DNA from: Bemisia tabaci
Lineage: Eukaryota > Arthropoda > Insecta > Hemiptera > Aleyrodidae
DNA length: 64,000 nucleotides
Direction: 5' to 3'
Assembly (NCBI RefSeq): GCF_918797505.1
Contig: NC_092801.1
Coordinates: 23,312,116-23,376,115 of the forward strand
A program made the position numbers and the translations under genes. The notes beneath the pieces are model-generated. The model was not told the origin of the DNA and did no database searches. It saw nothing but the letters and a program-made list of their open reading frames with translations. This document shows positions 21,541 to 33,134 of this stretch, in pieces (the stretch's first letter is position 1; every line of letters begins with the position of its first letter).

Positions 21541-22331
21541 GGATCAAAATATGCAATTTCTTTTTAAGTGATTGCTAAAAACCCGCGAACAACTGCCCTA
21601 ATGTACCCCATAATCTGACCAGGACTTCGAATTCCAATGTTTGAATTAAACACTTTCCTAGTTTCTGTCCGTTAAGATAGTATTATTCTGAAATGCCTTA
21701 ACCCTGTTTGTCATCGTGTAACTTATTCGTAGCACTACATTTTTTTGGTTTTTTAGATATTGAAATATTCCTCTGTGCCATGACGTTACAACATTTGATC
21801 CGTGTTTTTTTTCTTCTTCTTTTCTGAAAAAATGGTTCTGAAAAAAAAACCCAAATCTTGAAATTTTGAGAAAGAAATTTGGTAAATTTGCGTTCCGTTT
21901 TGGAAAAGAAAACTACATCATAGATTTGTATGTCTCAGAATCCAATATCCAAAATTAAAACATGTATGTATGTATAAGCCGCTTTTACGGCGCGCTAGGG
22001 CGCTCTGCGACGCCTACTCTCCACAGGAATCTGTCATGGTAGAGATCCTCCGGAAGCTGGCATCTTTCCATCTCTTCACGGATGCCCTCTACTCACTAAA
22101 ACATAATCTCATAACATAAAAAAAAAAAAAAAATTGCAAGTTTCCATCATCGGTACCCCGAACATCCGATCTTGAAAACGAGATCAACTCACCGTGCGAC
22201 TAGGCCAAAATAATTCGCTTTTCAAACCCCAAACGGCAACGCTGCTTGCAATCAAAGGCGCGAGTTGCTCGGGCCTAATGAGCCTCGAAAAAGAGTGATA
22301 GTGACCGTTGGCTTGAGGACGAGGCGGAACC
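21541..22331. other. gene-free stretch
   Basis: AT-rich with several oligo-A runs. Nothing recognised. Confidence 0.4.
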
Positions 22332-22346
22332 GGGGGGGGGGGGGGG
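22332..22346 (+). repeat. poly-G tract (15)
   Basis: Fifteen G residues followed by a further G-rich stretch to about 22370. Confidence 0.95.
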
Positions 22347-22651
22347 TGTAGGGGTTGCGGGGGGTGTTACGCAGCCCACGGGACTCGCAGCGCGGCGGCG
22401 GCTGGTTGGCACGTAACAGGATATCGGATATTGATGAGCCGATATTCGCCATAAATCAGGTGCAGATTACCGGCGGATTTTGACTCCGATTCGATCCCCG
22501 CTCAATGATGAATGTCCTCGGCGAGTGCCTTCGCGAACTTTTCAAGTTGCCACCTTCACGTCCTTGAGACCCATTTCGATGCTCAAAATCGGGTGAAGTA
22601 AATCTCGACAGACCGCTGGGTAAGGCACCAAAGAACTGTGACGTCGCAATG

Positions 22652-23057
22652 CACTGAAAAAAAAATATCTCGGTGTATTTACTAAGAAAAGGGTAAAATT
22701 ACCAAGAATTCAGGGTTCTATTTGATCCCAGTTTTTTTTTGGTATAATTACCATTAATGGAATTGGTAATTTTACCGAGAAATCTCGGTAAACTTATTGA
22801 ACTTTCTCGGTAACTTTACTGAACCTTGGTAAAAACGCCAATATTTTTTATCGACTGTGGTAGAATTACCAAGATAAAATGGCAAAGCTACCAGGAATTG
22901 ATTACCAATAAATGTGGTATTCTTCCCTGAAAAAACAGTAAAAATACCGGTTTTTAGGTAAGCTTTGGGGTAAAATTACCAATAATTGGTAAAAAAAATG
23001 AGATGGTAAAGGTACCAACGGACCTTGGTAAAAACGCCGAGAATTTTTTTTTCAGTG
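22652..23057. mobile_element. CACTG-ended element S with GGTAA/TTACC motifs
   Basis: CACTGAAAAAAAAATATCTC to GAATTTTTTTTTCAGTG, flanked by TG/TG (2-base TSD). The interior is packed with GGTAA and TTACC (over a dozen copies) in both orientations, giving a dense short-motif pattern unlike the other families here. Confidence 0.85.
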
Positions 23058-23108
23058 TGGGTCACTTAATCATGAACCAATTTTGACTTGCGAACCAGTG
23101 CTTCCATT

Positions 23109-23250
23109 CCATGTCCGTCAAAAGTTCCGAGGTTCTCTTTAAATTTTTTCAAAAGTTCTGATAATGTTCCGGGAAATGCAGAAGATCCGGAATATCCCGG
23201 GAATTTCAAAAGTTCCGGGAAAAATTCACGAAAACCTCAAAAGTTCCGAA
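23109..23250 (+). repeat. repeat O, unit 1
   Basis: CCATGTCCGTCAAAAGTTCC to CTCAAAAGTTCCGAAAT. Its near-identical partner lies at 23500-23644 (391-base offset). Contains repeated AAAGTTC and two TTCCGGGAA. Confidence 0.85.
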
Positions 23251-23254
23251 ATCG

Positions 23255-23440
23255 CAGCTGGCCTGGCAGGTTGGCCTAGCGGTCAGCCCGTCTGACTCTA
23301 GATGAATAGGCCCCGGTTCGAATCCCGGCGGTGGGGACAAATTTTCACGCAACTGACGAGTGGATCTGTAGAAACAGACTCTACTCGACCTTAATACCTG
23401 AAAATTTGAAAGCCGGAGCATGGATGTGCCAAAATCCCCC
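23255..23440 (+). mobile_element. tRNA-derived SINE-like unit
   Basis: TGGCCTAGCGGTCAGCCCG resembles a polymerase III A box, and GGTTCGAATCCC at 23315-23326 is a canonical B box about 45 bases further on. Together they give a tRNA-like head. The anticodon stem closes only with a six-base loop and there is no clean acceptor stem, so a working tRNA is unlikely. The body continues into ACTGACGAGTGGATC and an undefined tail. Family unknown. Confidence 0.6.
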
Positions 23441-23499
23441 TAATGTCTCCTGACAACAAAATAATTTCTATGTCAAAACTGATGTCTACAGATGCCTGT

Positions 23500-23644
23500 C
23501 CATGTCCGTCAAAAGTTCCGAGGTTCTCTTTAGATTTTTTTCAAAAGTTCTGAGAATGTTCCGGGAAATACAGAAGATCCGGAACATCTCGGAGATTTCA
23601 AAAGTTCCGGGAAAAATTCAGGAAAATCTCAAAAGTTCCGAAAT
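23500..23644 (+). repeat. repeat O, unit 2
   Basis: Second copy of O, on the far side of the SINE-like unit, again starting CCATGTCCGTC and ending TTCCGAAAT. Few differences from unit 1. Confidence 0.85.
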
Positions 23645-24501
23645 TTGTAACTCGTTCCGGGAAACGAGAGCTCTGTTGCGAATACATGTTTTTAAGGTAA
23701 CTGAAACGTAGAACACGATGCAAACGTTAAGAATGCTTTGAAAAAGTAACTCAGAAACCGAGAGCCGCGCAGATTTGGCAGCGTCTAAAGTAGTTAGGCT
23801 AACAAACCGGTTGAATCCACCCAATTATTAAATCCCCTCACAAAAGAGTGTCTATTCTGCTCGACCAATGGATGCCTATTAAATATAGGCTCAACAAAGC
23901 ATAATAAACCTTCATTCGTTCATCCGGATGAAAAGACCATCATTGTCCATCTAGGGCTATTCTCTCAGTTTTGCCTGCATGATAATGATAAAATGCGCTC
24001 TCCGTTTCGGAAGAGAGAATAAGTATATAGATTTCTACATCCACAACTCGCGCCTATTTGTGTTCGTCCGCCCTGAAAAATTTAATCTAGGCTGATGAAA
24101 ATATGAGAAAAACTCAATATTGTATTCAAATAAACAAAATAAGTTCCTTTTTTTTGCCAAGTGGGATGTCTGTGTGTATTTTTCTCAGCAAAAAAAGTGA
24201 AAAAGAGCGTGTCTTCACTCTTTCGAGTTTTGTCTCGCAATTTTTAAATTTTCTATTTCGTAGGTAAAAAGGAAAACTTCACTTAGCCTTTAGGAACTCT
24301 TTGAATCCGTGAAAGAGATTGTATGGCCCCGCGAGTAAGAATTATAAAAAATCATTTGATTTTGAAAAGCATAAAAATAGCCATGTCTCTAAAAATGTAT
24401 AGACCAAAACTACTTTTTGGGTATTTCTTTTGAATTTTACGAGTGGTGAATCATTGTATGTAAGGATATATGTTTTCCAAATTATATTGGTAAATCATAC
24501 T
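23645..24501. other. gene-free stretch
   Basis: A fifth TTCCGGGAA lies at 23655. Otherwise AT-rich and unrecognised. Confidence 0.4.
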
Positions 24502-24636
24502 CGGACCAAATTCGCATTATAGGAATTACTAATTTTAGCTCATTTTAGAAGCAATGTATGCATTATTTGCTTCCTTCCGTAGATATTTACTTGCTTTTAT
24601 TGATGAGCCAGGTTCCTTATTGCAAAATGTGGTTTA
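24502..24636. mobile_element. MITE family L (L5), degenerate
   Basis: CGGACCAAATTCGCATTATA to CCTTATTGCAAAATGTGGTT. The L plan is recognisable but the arms have diverged. Confidence 0.65.
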
Positions 24637-25212
24637 CGAGAGGCTCCTTAAAATTGCCCTATTTATGATGCCGTGCTGAAAACCCCAAACCTTCCTCAGT
24701 CACCATGCAGACCACAGGGCCCATCTACGGACGTGTTTACGGAACACGTCCCTTACGGGAATAGGTACGTCCCTTTTTTTGATGGTCCTCTCAAAGAAAA
24801 TGAGCTGCTTGAAAAGAGGTTGTCAACACAGCCCAAATTGCTAAAGGTGGCAAAAACTCTCAACACATAATGGAAAACACCTCTTGCGTGCGACTGGGAA
24901 TAAAAATGGCGCGGCATTGTGTTCAACGCCTGGATTTATCCATTCGTGCTCAAATGTTGTCCGCGTTGCATATGTAATGTAATGAAGGCGAACTGACAAC
25001 CCTCGAGCTGATTGTGATGCGCTGCACTGCGATAAACTTCTAAAGCGTAGCAGACACTACGCATTATCATGAAACTACCTCTGATGATAGGTCGTTTTTA
25101 TTTGTAGAGACTTGGAAATATCACAATACTCTAATGGTATAATACGTATTTCTACTGATATTATGTCGGCCAAAAACGAGTATGCTGCGGCGACTGTTAG
25201 CGGGGGTATATT
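24637..25212. other. gene-free stretch
   Basis: Contains a small ACGGACGTG...GAACACGTCC inverted motif near 24728-24752. No gene or repeat recognised. Confidence 0.35.
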
Positions 25213-25350
25213 TAGACTGCATTTTGCAGTTTGGAACCACAATATCTGGCTCAGTTTAAAACGACGTATGCACCAGGAGTTACCAAACACACATAAGGGG
25301 TTTTACCGATGAGATAGAAATTGCAATTCTTAATTACAAAATGTAGTCCA
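25213..25350. mobile_element. MITE family L (L6)
   Basis: AGACTGCATTTTGCAGTTTG to TTAATTACAAAATGTAGTCC, flanked by AT-rich sequence. Overlapping frames on both strands are accidental. Confidence 0.75.
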
Positions 25351-26426
25351 TATCCTTGTTTTGCAGAAGAAAGAATATAGCTACATTTCCACGTCTTAAA
25401 TTCTCGCCCGCTAATCATATTTTCAGTCGGTAACTGTTCAGCGCTCAGGACTGAAAATTTCACCGATTTTTTCTCTGATTGCAAGCAAAAACTAGCGAAA
25501 TTCCGATACAATTTTCAATCATATTTCTGAAAAATATTGCATTGCTCAGGTTGAGATTGCAATCTGATGATGGAGTTGTATTCCTTCGTCTGAAAATCGA
25601 TGATTTTTCCACGGAAAAAAAAACGGCGGAGCTACAGATGGAAGAAGAGAGAGAGGTATCAATCGATGTAATTTCCAACGAGCGATGCGCACCATCCATC
25701 AGAGCATTGCGCGCTCTAATTCACCGATTGAGCACACCGATGTCAGAATTCTGAAAATAGCTCGCAGTTCATCATCCCATGCTGTTCCGTTCGGGGATCT
25801 GTGTCGCATGAGTTTGAGCAATTTGGGCAACTTCAAAGTCTCGTTAAATTCATCCGTCATTTCCAAGACGAAATACGTAACTTCACTCCATGATTGTAAA
25901 TACTCAGAATTAATTTTCTACAAGAATATGACCTTGCAATTTCTAATCAAATCTTAGTGTTTTTTTTTTACCTTGACAGTAATTGCTCTTAATTTTGGAA
26001 AATTTGCCTCCATCTTCCGCGACCGCCTACTCTGCGAAAGGCCACATCCAGTCACACTTTAACAGTTAGATTCATCTGGATTTTTCATCAGATTTCCCGT
26101 TTACTACTTCCTTATTTGAATCGTAATCTGTGTACTTCAGTATTTTTAGTGGTGTTGTTTGTATTTTCTTGTTCATAAATCATGTCATGCTGAAATTTGT
26201 GAATTTTTTAAACTCCTTCTCCTCATGTAACATCCACCGCGCAGTTCTTTACCCCCCTTGAAATTAAATGACGCATTCCTAGCCTTTCGCTCTAACGCAT
26301 AAAAAATCGGCATTTGGTTTCTAGATTTTCACCAAACAATTTTGAAACTTGTTTTCAAAAAAGTCGATTTCGCGTGATATCACGCACTGCAGACCCCCTC
26401 CTCTCCCCGTCACTTATCTAAACTCA
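25351..26426. other. gene-free stretch
   Basis: Overlapping 79-91-codon frames at 25460-25957 on both strands lack motifs. Nothing else recognised. Confidence 0.35.
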
Positions 26427-26570
26427 ATTCGGCTATATTTTGCAATGGAAACGATCATTTCTGGCTCTTCTGTAAAAGCACATATCTGCATGGGAAAACT
26501 AACAGAACATAATATGTTGTTCCTAAATTGAGTGAAAATATAGTAGACCCCTAATGCAAAATGGAGTTAA
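26427..26570. mobile_element. MITE family L (L7), degenerate
   Basis: ATATTTTGCAATGGAAACGA with CATGGGAAAACTAACAGAAC centre and ATGCAAAATGGAGTTAAATT end. Confidence 0.55.
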
Positions 26571-27028
26571 ATTCCCTTCCCTAGAGCATAAATGTGACAT
26601 AATTTGTGCACGGTCTTTTAGCTTTATCAAATAAGAGAGCATTTATTCAACAAACAAAACAGGTAAATAGAATTCCCGTCTCCCAGAGCGATAAATTCAG
26701 GAGATTCTTTTTTATGAAGAAGAGCAGAGTTCCCGGAATAGAGTTTTTGAGTGAAAAAGCTATCTACCATCCTTGGAAAGGAGGTACACATGGGGCCTCA
26801 GCACTGCAGAGATCAATAGAACAATCCATATGACAGTCTCGAAAGCCTTTGATTTTTTCACTGCAGATAGGCAAAGTTATTTACCTTTCCCTGTTTTCCC
26901 TCTTTCATCTCCTCCTCCTCCTCCACCTCTTTGTCAGCCCGCCCATCACCTGACTCTTATGCAAATATCGTTTGGCTCCACAGAGGATCCACTGCTTCCG
27001 GTACTTTCGAGTTTTAAACACCGTATAC
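26571..27028. other. gene-free stretch
   Basis: A CT-rich run (TCTCCTCCTCCTCCACC) at about 26908-26924 gives a proline-rich frame that is not convincing coding sequence. Confidence 0.35.
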
Positions 27029-27185
27029 TTGGCGTGAATGATCGATTATCGATATGCCCCCATTTGAAACTATGGTGAAGAATCGATTATTAAGGTGTTT
27101 GTTGCGAACACCCTGCTTATCGATGTTTTTCCACAGGTTCAAATGGCAGATCAATCGATACATTGCAAAGCACGCCACGCCGCTG
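27029..27185. mobile_element. hAT-like MITE family D (D3)
   Basis: TTGGCGTGAATGATCGATTA to AAAGCACGCCACGCCGCTGG, with core GGTGTTTGTTGCGAACACC. Confidence 0.85.
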
Positions 27186-27432
27186 GTATACCTTCTCTGT
27201 CAATAACGTAGCTCTTGTATATAGTATGGATTCTCGATTTAAAAATATATTCCTGGAGCGTTCAATATTGCGAGTAGCGCAATGATGCGGAACATCACAA
27301 GGTATGTTCCTCCAGCAGTATTTCATTCAATTGTCGTTGAACACATTTAAAATGTCAAAATCAGCCAGGAAGTTGAAAATTTGCTTTTATTTCGTATAGT
27401 GAAATCAGTAAATTTGACTGTACATCGTGGCT

Positions 27433-27704
27433 GCGGGCTGATCATTGAAATTGATCGACAAAGCTATAGACTAAGAAGACTACGGGAAAATGGAGCAATC
27501 CTATTGGTTGAGACGGGTGGTTGTTATAGACTAAGGGGGAAAATGATGGACTAACTATTGGGACTCTCGTGAGTTGCGATTGCTAATCTATTACTTACCT
27601 CCTTTGTCAATTGCAACCACCTGCTTCCAACAATAGGATCATACCATTTTCTCTTTGTCCTCCTTGCCTATAGCTTTGTCTATCAATTCCAATAATCAGC
27701 CTGC
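27433..27704. mobile_element. element Q (Q2), uninterrupted
   Basis: GCGGGCTGATCATTGAAATT and the inverse CCAATAATCAGCCTGC. Internal arms CCTATTGGTTGAG...CAACAATAGG. It provides the empty-site form for Q1. Confidence 0.8.
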
Positions 27705-27834
27705 TGGAGCACCTTGAGGCAATATATTTCAAAGACGATCACCGTTATCTTTCCAATATAGTGTAACAGTAGCTTTCGGGGGTCAACGCACAACTTTGCC
27801 CAATGATGTCTGATGACAAAAGTCATGAGAAATC

Positions 27835-28267
27835 ATGGGATTCGACGGACCCATTTCTTTCGCCAGAGTGACGTGCAATATATCGCATCGATTCGTTCCA
27901 TTATTTCAACTACCTGTCATCTTTTTCGAATTTTGAGATCTCACTTCTGTTGTCATGAGACTCAGGAATTCATGTACCAAATTTGACAAAGAAATCTAAC
28001 GTTATAACAGAGGGTTGTTTTAGAGGTAAAATACCGCTTTCGGTACTAATAACGAAACTGCTTTCGAATGCGACATTTTTCCTCTAAAAAAACACTGCCT
28101 TCATTACACCGAATTTCCTTGTCTGTAGTACTCGTTAGTCTCATGACAACAGAAGCGAGCTTAACATTCGAAAAAAAATGACAAGTAGCTGAAATTATGG
28201 AACGAATCGATGCGATGTATCGCACGTCGCTCTGTTTCAAAAAATGGCGTCCGTCGAATCACCTTAA
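27835..28267. mobile_element. palindromic element P (P1)
   Basis: Inverse right end GCGTCCGTCGAATCACCTTAA with TTAA kept at 28264-28267. The left end is decayed (GGGATTCGACGGACC, no TTAA). Arms carry ATATCGCATCGATTCG and TGACAAGTAGCTGAAAT. Confidence 0.75.
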
Positions 28268-28626
28268 TTAATTTTGCAACGTTTGCAAAAACTCGCGTCC
28301 TTAATATACATGGTCCCTCAGTGGGCCACTCAGAAGAACGATTTTCATAGTGCTCAATGGTCGTAACTTTTCCGCGGGCGTTACCTCTGAATTTCGAGTG
28401 CAGTGATCGAAGTGGAGGTGTGATGAGGAGCAAAAATAGGAGTGCTCTTGCGATGGACGGTGAATATTGAGTGACACGTCGAGCTAATTATAAATCGAAA
28501 ATAGATTGACAGTTGTCTGTGGTCGTTGAATAATTTAAAAGCACTCGCATTTCGAGAGGATCCACCCGCACACGTTCCCGGAATCCAGCTCTTCATCTGC
28601 GATTGCCGGTTTTCACACAACCAAAA
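28268..28626. other. gene-free stretch
   Basis: Nothing recognised; overlapping short minus-strand frames only. Confidence 0.35.
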
Positions 28627-28886
28627 TTGAGAGGCTTGGAGGACAATTAGGCAAAGCGCATAAGTGCAGTTTTTGCTATTTCGGGAAACACATGTTTAGA
28701 GTTTCGAAATTACATGGACCCTTGTGGTGGACAAAAAGTTCAAATTGACTTTTTCATGCTTAAAAATTGGATTGTGGGAGCGAATTTTTCACAGAATATG
28801 CATTACGACTAGTTTCACGTAAAATCTAAAATATCTAAATTTTTTCAAAAACTGCACTTACGCGCCTTGTCCTCCAAATTCCTCAA
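28627..28886. mobile_element. inverted-repeat element EE
   Basis: TTGAGAGGCTTGGAGGACAA with ATAAGTGCAGTTTTT, and the inverse AAAAACTGCACTTACGCGCC with TTGTCCTCCAAATTCCTCAA. 260 bases, single copy in the window. Confidence 0.75.
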
Positions 28887-28887
28887 A

Positions 28888-29020
28888 TGGACTGCATTTT
28901 GCAATTTGGAACTATAAATTCTGGCTCTTCTGGAAAAACACTTATGTGCACAGGGAAACTAATGACGTCGTTTTTAAACCGGGCTAGAATTTATAGTTCC
29001 AAATTGCAAAATGTAGTCCA
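28888..29020. mobile_element. MITE family L (L8)
   Basis: TGGACTGCATTTTGCAATTT to AATTGCAAAATGTAGTCCA. Well-preserved palindrome next to EE. Confidence 0.85.
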
Positions 29021-29174
29021 AATATCCCTCCTAGGTCATGGTAGGAACTCATTTCAAAAATAGAAAATTTAAAATGTATTTTTAATATCTAGAACTCAGT
29101 CGTCATTTTGTTCGAAATTGTTGATTTCATGTTCTATATACTTTTCATATTTCGTTCTTTCTCTTTTCATGTAA

Positions 29175-29459
29175 GCAATAACCAAAAATACATTAAATAT
29201 CATCCGAGTTTCTGAATTTTTACGATAAAGATCCATATTTTTTCTTTAATTATGGTAGAAACTGGATCAGAGAGTCGATAAATGATGATACGATACGTAG
29301 TCCTAGTTTAGCGGCCGCAATAACCAAAAAGAAATTAAATATCATCCGAGTTTCTGAATCTATACAAAGAGGATCCATATTTTTTTCTTTAATCATGGTA
29401 GAAACCGGATCAGAGAGTCAATGATGATGATACGATACGTAGTCCTAGTTTAGCGGCGG
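29175..29459 (+). repeat. tandem duplication, 142-base period
   Basis: GCAATAACCAAAAA at 29175 and 29317. Both units carry ATCATCCGAGTTTCTGAAT and GATACGATACGTAGTCCTAG. High identity suggests a fairly recent event. Confidence 0.9.
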
Positions 29460-29974
29460 CCTCAGCGTCGCGCGAGCCAGGGAAGGAAACGCGGTGGAGT
29501 CATCTTCGCAGTATAACGCGCCTTCCATCCGGCTAGCGGCAATATGCCTACACTCGTGGTCGAATAGTTATCTCGTTACGCCTGCCGTGAATGAAATCAA
29601 ATATCGACGCCTGCTTATACAGATTATTTCCCAACTCACGATTCAGTCGCATTTCCCTTTCACTGGCATAGACTTGACACCGCTCGATGCGCTGCGCCGC
29701 GCGGAGGGGTAGCGAGAAACATGCCCACGCCTTGCTGGACGCCCCCGCTTTATTACATCCGGGTTTTTCATAACTAAAAACATCAAAATTGCGAGACAAC
29801 GACACCCTGTAGAACGAGTCAATGGGCGAAGTCGGACATGAAGTTTGCAACTAAAACGGGCAAGTTTTGATGTTGATTCGTCTGAAGGACTTGTAGATGA
29901 GGTGCAATGAGGGATATTTAATGATGGGGAAGCTAACAGAAAGCAGAAAAATCTCCAAGTTCCTTCCAGGATTG
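29460..29974. other. GC-richer stretch with an I fragment
   Basis: A 100-codon minus-strand frame and a 72-codon plus-strand frame overlap with no motif. GTCGGACATGAAGTTTGCAA at about 29831 is a fragment of repeat I. Confidence 0.4.
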
Positions 29975-30695
29975 CAGGCTCGCGTTCAACATTGGTCGTA
30001 TAAAACGGTAATACGCGTTACACGCCAACTGATCGCCGGCACTGCGTCTGGCGCAGTGCGAGAAGTATCCATGCAGTCTTGTAGGCGCTAATATGCCCTC
30101 ACGCTGACCGCACCGTTTTCGCGCAATGCGTGAAGTATTCCTACTGTCTTGCAGGCGCCAATGTGCGTTGAACGCCGGCCGCTCTGCGTTTGGCGCGATT
30201 ATACGAACTCGCGTGAGAATTATAATTGCGGTGTCGAATAATAGGGCTTCTAAGGCCCATGTTGTGTTTTGACGCCGTATGAGTATTCCAACGTTGCCTC
30301 GTTTCTCCCGATAAAATATTTTTCCGAGAATAGTTAGGAAAGTTCTCTCTGTTCGCTTTTTTAGAATGAATGGACCGTTAAACAAGGCTAATTTAGGCAC
30401 TCGGATACATAATTTTTTCACCAGAATTTCACGTAGAACACGATTAGTGCAACGAAAACTACCTAAATTAACTCCGAGCTAAGATATTAACGTCCTTATC
30501 GTATATTGATCACGGAAAATTTCAATTGCCCGAATACAAAAAAAACAATACTCTACGCGAGTCAAATCTCGCACAAAAAGGGCTTTAGCAGACCACTCAA
30601 TCGAGCATTGTTTCTTTCCCACCCTGTGTTATTCATAGTGTGTACAGCTTGCTATATAGCTGGGCCGAAGCGTCAAAATTGAGGTTGCCATATTT
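29975..30695. mobile_element. composite family E element (inverted relative to 10556)
   Basis: Minisatellite (30048-30195), then AGAATGAATGGACCGTTAAA and an E arm including CCAGAATTTCACGTAGAACA and GAGCATTGTTTCTTTCCCAC. It is collinear, in inverse order, with 10556-11265, so both are copies of one larger element. The 162-codon minus-strand frame here is this repeat, not a gene. Confidence 0.6.
30048..30195 (+). repeat. 69-base minisatellite, about 2 units
   Basis: GAAGTATCCATGCAGTCTTG and GAAGTATTCCTACTGTCTTG about 69 bases apart, each followed by AGGCGC and a CGCTGACCGC-like spacer. Confidence 0.8.
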
Positions 30696-30872
30696 TCATA
30701 TTGCTGAGATTGTCATAGTGGCGTTCAACGAAAATTAAATCCAAGTAAACTATTATTTCTTCCATGAGCGGAAAGTTTGAATTTATTCATAAAAAACGTC
30801 ATTACCACGGTTTGAAGTTATTCTAGGGTTAGGATTTTGATCGCCCGACGTCTAGCGATCAAAATCCTCGTT

Positions 30873-31100
30873 CACTGGAAAAAAAACACATTGGATCTAG
30901 AGTCCAGACTCTTACAGACATCGACAAGGAAAAAGTACTCTTGATTCAATCAGAATCTAGCTTAAATCAAGAACCAAGCCTCTTAATTTAAGCGGATTTC
31001 GTTTTGATTCAAGCAAAAATCCGATTGAGTCAAGAGTATTTTTTATTTTCAATGTTTTCAAGAGTTTGGACTCTAGATCCAATGTGTTTTTTTTCCAGTG
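30873..31100. mobile_element. MITE family C (C3)
   Basis: CACTGGAAAAAAAACACATT to TTTTTTCCAGTG, flanked by TT/TT (2-base TSD). Confidence 0.92.
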
Positions 31101-32606
31101 TTGCCTATTGGTGTTTTACTTTGAACAAGCGCAAACGCTTATTATCTCAAATCGCCCCTAGAAAGCTACAGCAATCAGAGCATGTCATGTTAGATTTCTA
31201 ACAGCGTCAAGTGGTCCGTTCCATGTAAGGTAACTCAAAGGCAAAGTCACCCACATGCCGCCGAGCAGCGTCAGTTTAGGCAAGGTGCCAACGGTGCCAA
31301 GTTAATTACCTCATGAAAATTCAAGTGAAAATATCGTTTGGCTCCCGTTGTTGACTGAAACGCGGTTCACAGCCAGAGGGCGTATCACTGCAAAATTAAT
31401 TGAAGTGGTCGACACGGCGGCCGTGATAGCGGAGCGAGCAGTGAGTGCAATTCTGTGTGAGCCATGAATTGGCGCATGCTTTATGTGTCTGGTGGCTCAT
31501 CCCAGCGTGCACTTACTGCTCTCTTCGCTGTCAAGGCGGACGGACGGTCGACGGTGAACTTAGCATAGCATACCGTCTCGGTTCGGAGTTACACGTGATG
31601 AGCTAGTCAGAGTTTACTCACTCGAGCGAGATGACATTGTTTGCAGAATCCACAGTTGTCTGGTCTGCCGTGATAGCCAAGAGAGCAGTAAGCAAAATTG
31701 AACTTTTGAGAAAACGGGCCTCGAAAGCGTCCGATCGGATTATTTAAGTGAAAGAAGCCTCCGTTCCTTGTCAAATTGCCCCCAATCATAAAAGTCGTTT
31801 GGATGATTAAAAATCAACCAATTTTTGTTTCGATTACATAAAAGGGGTATTTTTCATTTTCATGTGAGGCAGTGTTTGGCAATTCAGCCGTAAGTGCTAT
31901 CCTCTGCATGCTTTCGTGGTTGCATTTTGGACACCCAAAAAACACATTTTCAAGTTAAAAATTGGCAGAAAAGGGCATCATTTTACTTGGAAGTACTGTT
32001 TTCATTGGCTCTTTGGAGGAATAATATGTCACCTACGGCTTTTTTTAAATTCGTTAAATTTAGTTTGCTCAGCGTAAAAATTCTGTCATTCAGGCCAAAA
32101 ATTACCCATGAAGTTTTGCTGGTGGAGAATATTCCAATTTCTAAACAGCCATTCATAAGTGTTTTACGGACTAATTAATCGCGTTAAAATCCCTCCATTT
32201 CACACGCAATTTTTACAACAGACTATTAAAGGTACGCATTAAGTTCTGCATGAAGATTATCTCGTTAACACATTTTATTCCCTTGAAGAAAATTTTCGAG
32301 AGAATGGAGGAGTTTCACTGAAGTGACTAATATTATATCTGAAAATCACGGGAGAGGATTTTGCCCTCGGAGAAGCACGATAATTTATGTAAATTATAAT
32401 GGTCCTCGATGAAGGCAAATATTTATACATCCCTTCAAGTTTTCCTCAGCTCACCTTGAATTATGTAAGTGTTCAGCATGAAAAAAAAAAAATTATATCA
32501 CTGATACAGCCTTCTCCAGGATTGCAGTTACTTGGAAAAAACGAGATGTTTGCATTCATCTCCCGTTCCAATCTTTGATAGTCGACGACTCAAGTCATCC
32601 TCATAG
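31101..32606. other. gene-free stretch
   Basis: A GC-richer patch at 31380-31700 has a weak inverted pair (GAGCAGTGAGTGCA near 31436 and TGCACTTACTGCTC near 31508). The rest is AT-rich. A 94-codon frame at 31894 has no motif. Confidence 0.4.
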
Positions 32607-32770
32607 CAGTGGCGAGACGTGAATGATCGATTATCGATATTTCTCCATTTGAAGCTATGGTAAAGAATCGATTATGAAGGTGTTCGTTGCCAACATCCTG
32701 TTTATCGACCTCTCTCCATTGGTTTAAATGGCAGATCAATCGATACATCGCAAAGCACGTCACGCCACTG
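32607..32770. mobile_element. hAT-like MITE family D (D4)
   Basis: CAGTGGCGAGACGTGAATGA to AAAGCACGTCACGCCACTG, with intact termini. The TSD is not conserved. Confidence 0.88.
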
Positions 32771-33134
32771 ATATAGAAAACACACTTTCCTCGGGAAGAG
32801 CAAACATTTGTTTAAAATTGACTACAAAGTGCCGAAGAAAACTTTCGTCGGGTAAGCTTTTTGCTCTTAAATTTATGAAACGGCAGAGAAATAAAATGTC
32901 GGAAAATATTGGAGGCACCGCGGAGGGACGGGATATAAAATTAGAAGAGTAAACATTGTAAAATGTGGGAAATGAATGTCGAATTTTCCTCTTTCTTGCT
33001 TTTTCTACTCCGTCCTTCACCCTTTCACCATTAAGTAATGTAGGTTCCCTTGTGCATGAGTTGAGATTTTGAATAGGTATCATCCAGAATTGAAGAATTC
33101 TCAAGATTAGGTAGACTACATTTAGCAATACTGC
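32771..33134. other. no recognised feature
   Basis: A 122-codon minus-strand frame covers it without recognisable motifs. Its C-terminal end lies in D4, arguing against a gene. Confidence 0.35.

Noticed and set aside
23260..23336. A functional tRNA gene
   Set aside because: The B box is perfect, but the anticodon arm only closes with a six-base loop, no seven-pair acceptor stem is visible, and the unit continues into non-tRNA sequence. A SINE head fits better.
27181..27330. Transposase gene for one of the MITE families
   Set aside because: Searched by eye for DDE-type, hAT C-terminal or zinc-finger BED motifs in all longer frames of the window; none found beyond the small HTH segment at 2328-2617.
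29933..30421. A 162-codon minus-strand gene
   Set aside because: The whole frame lies in the E composite and minisatellite; the equivalent region at 10556-11265 is not open. It is an accident of repeat sequence.
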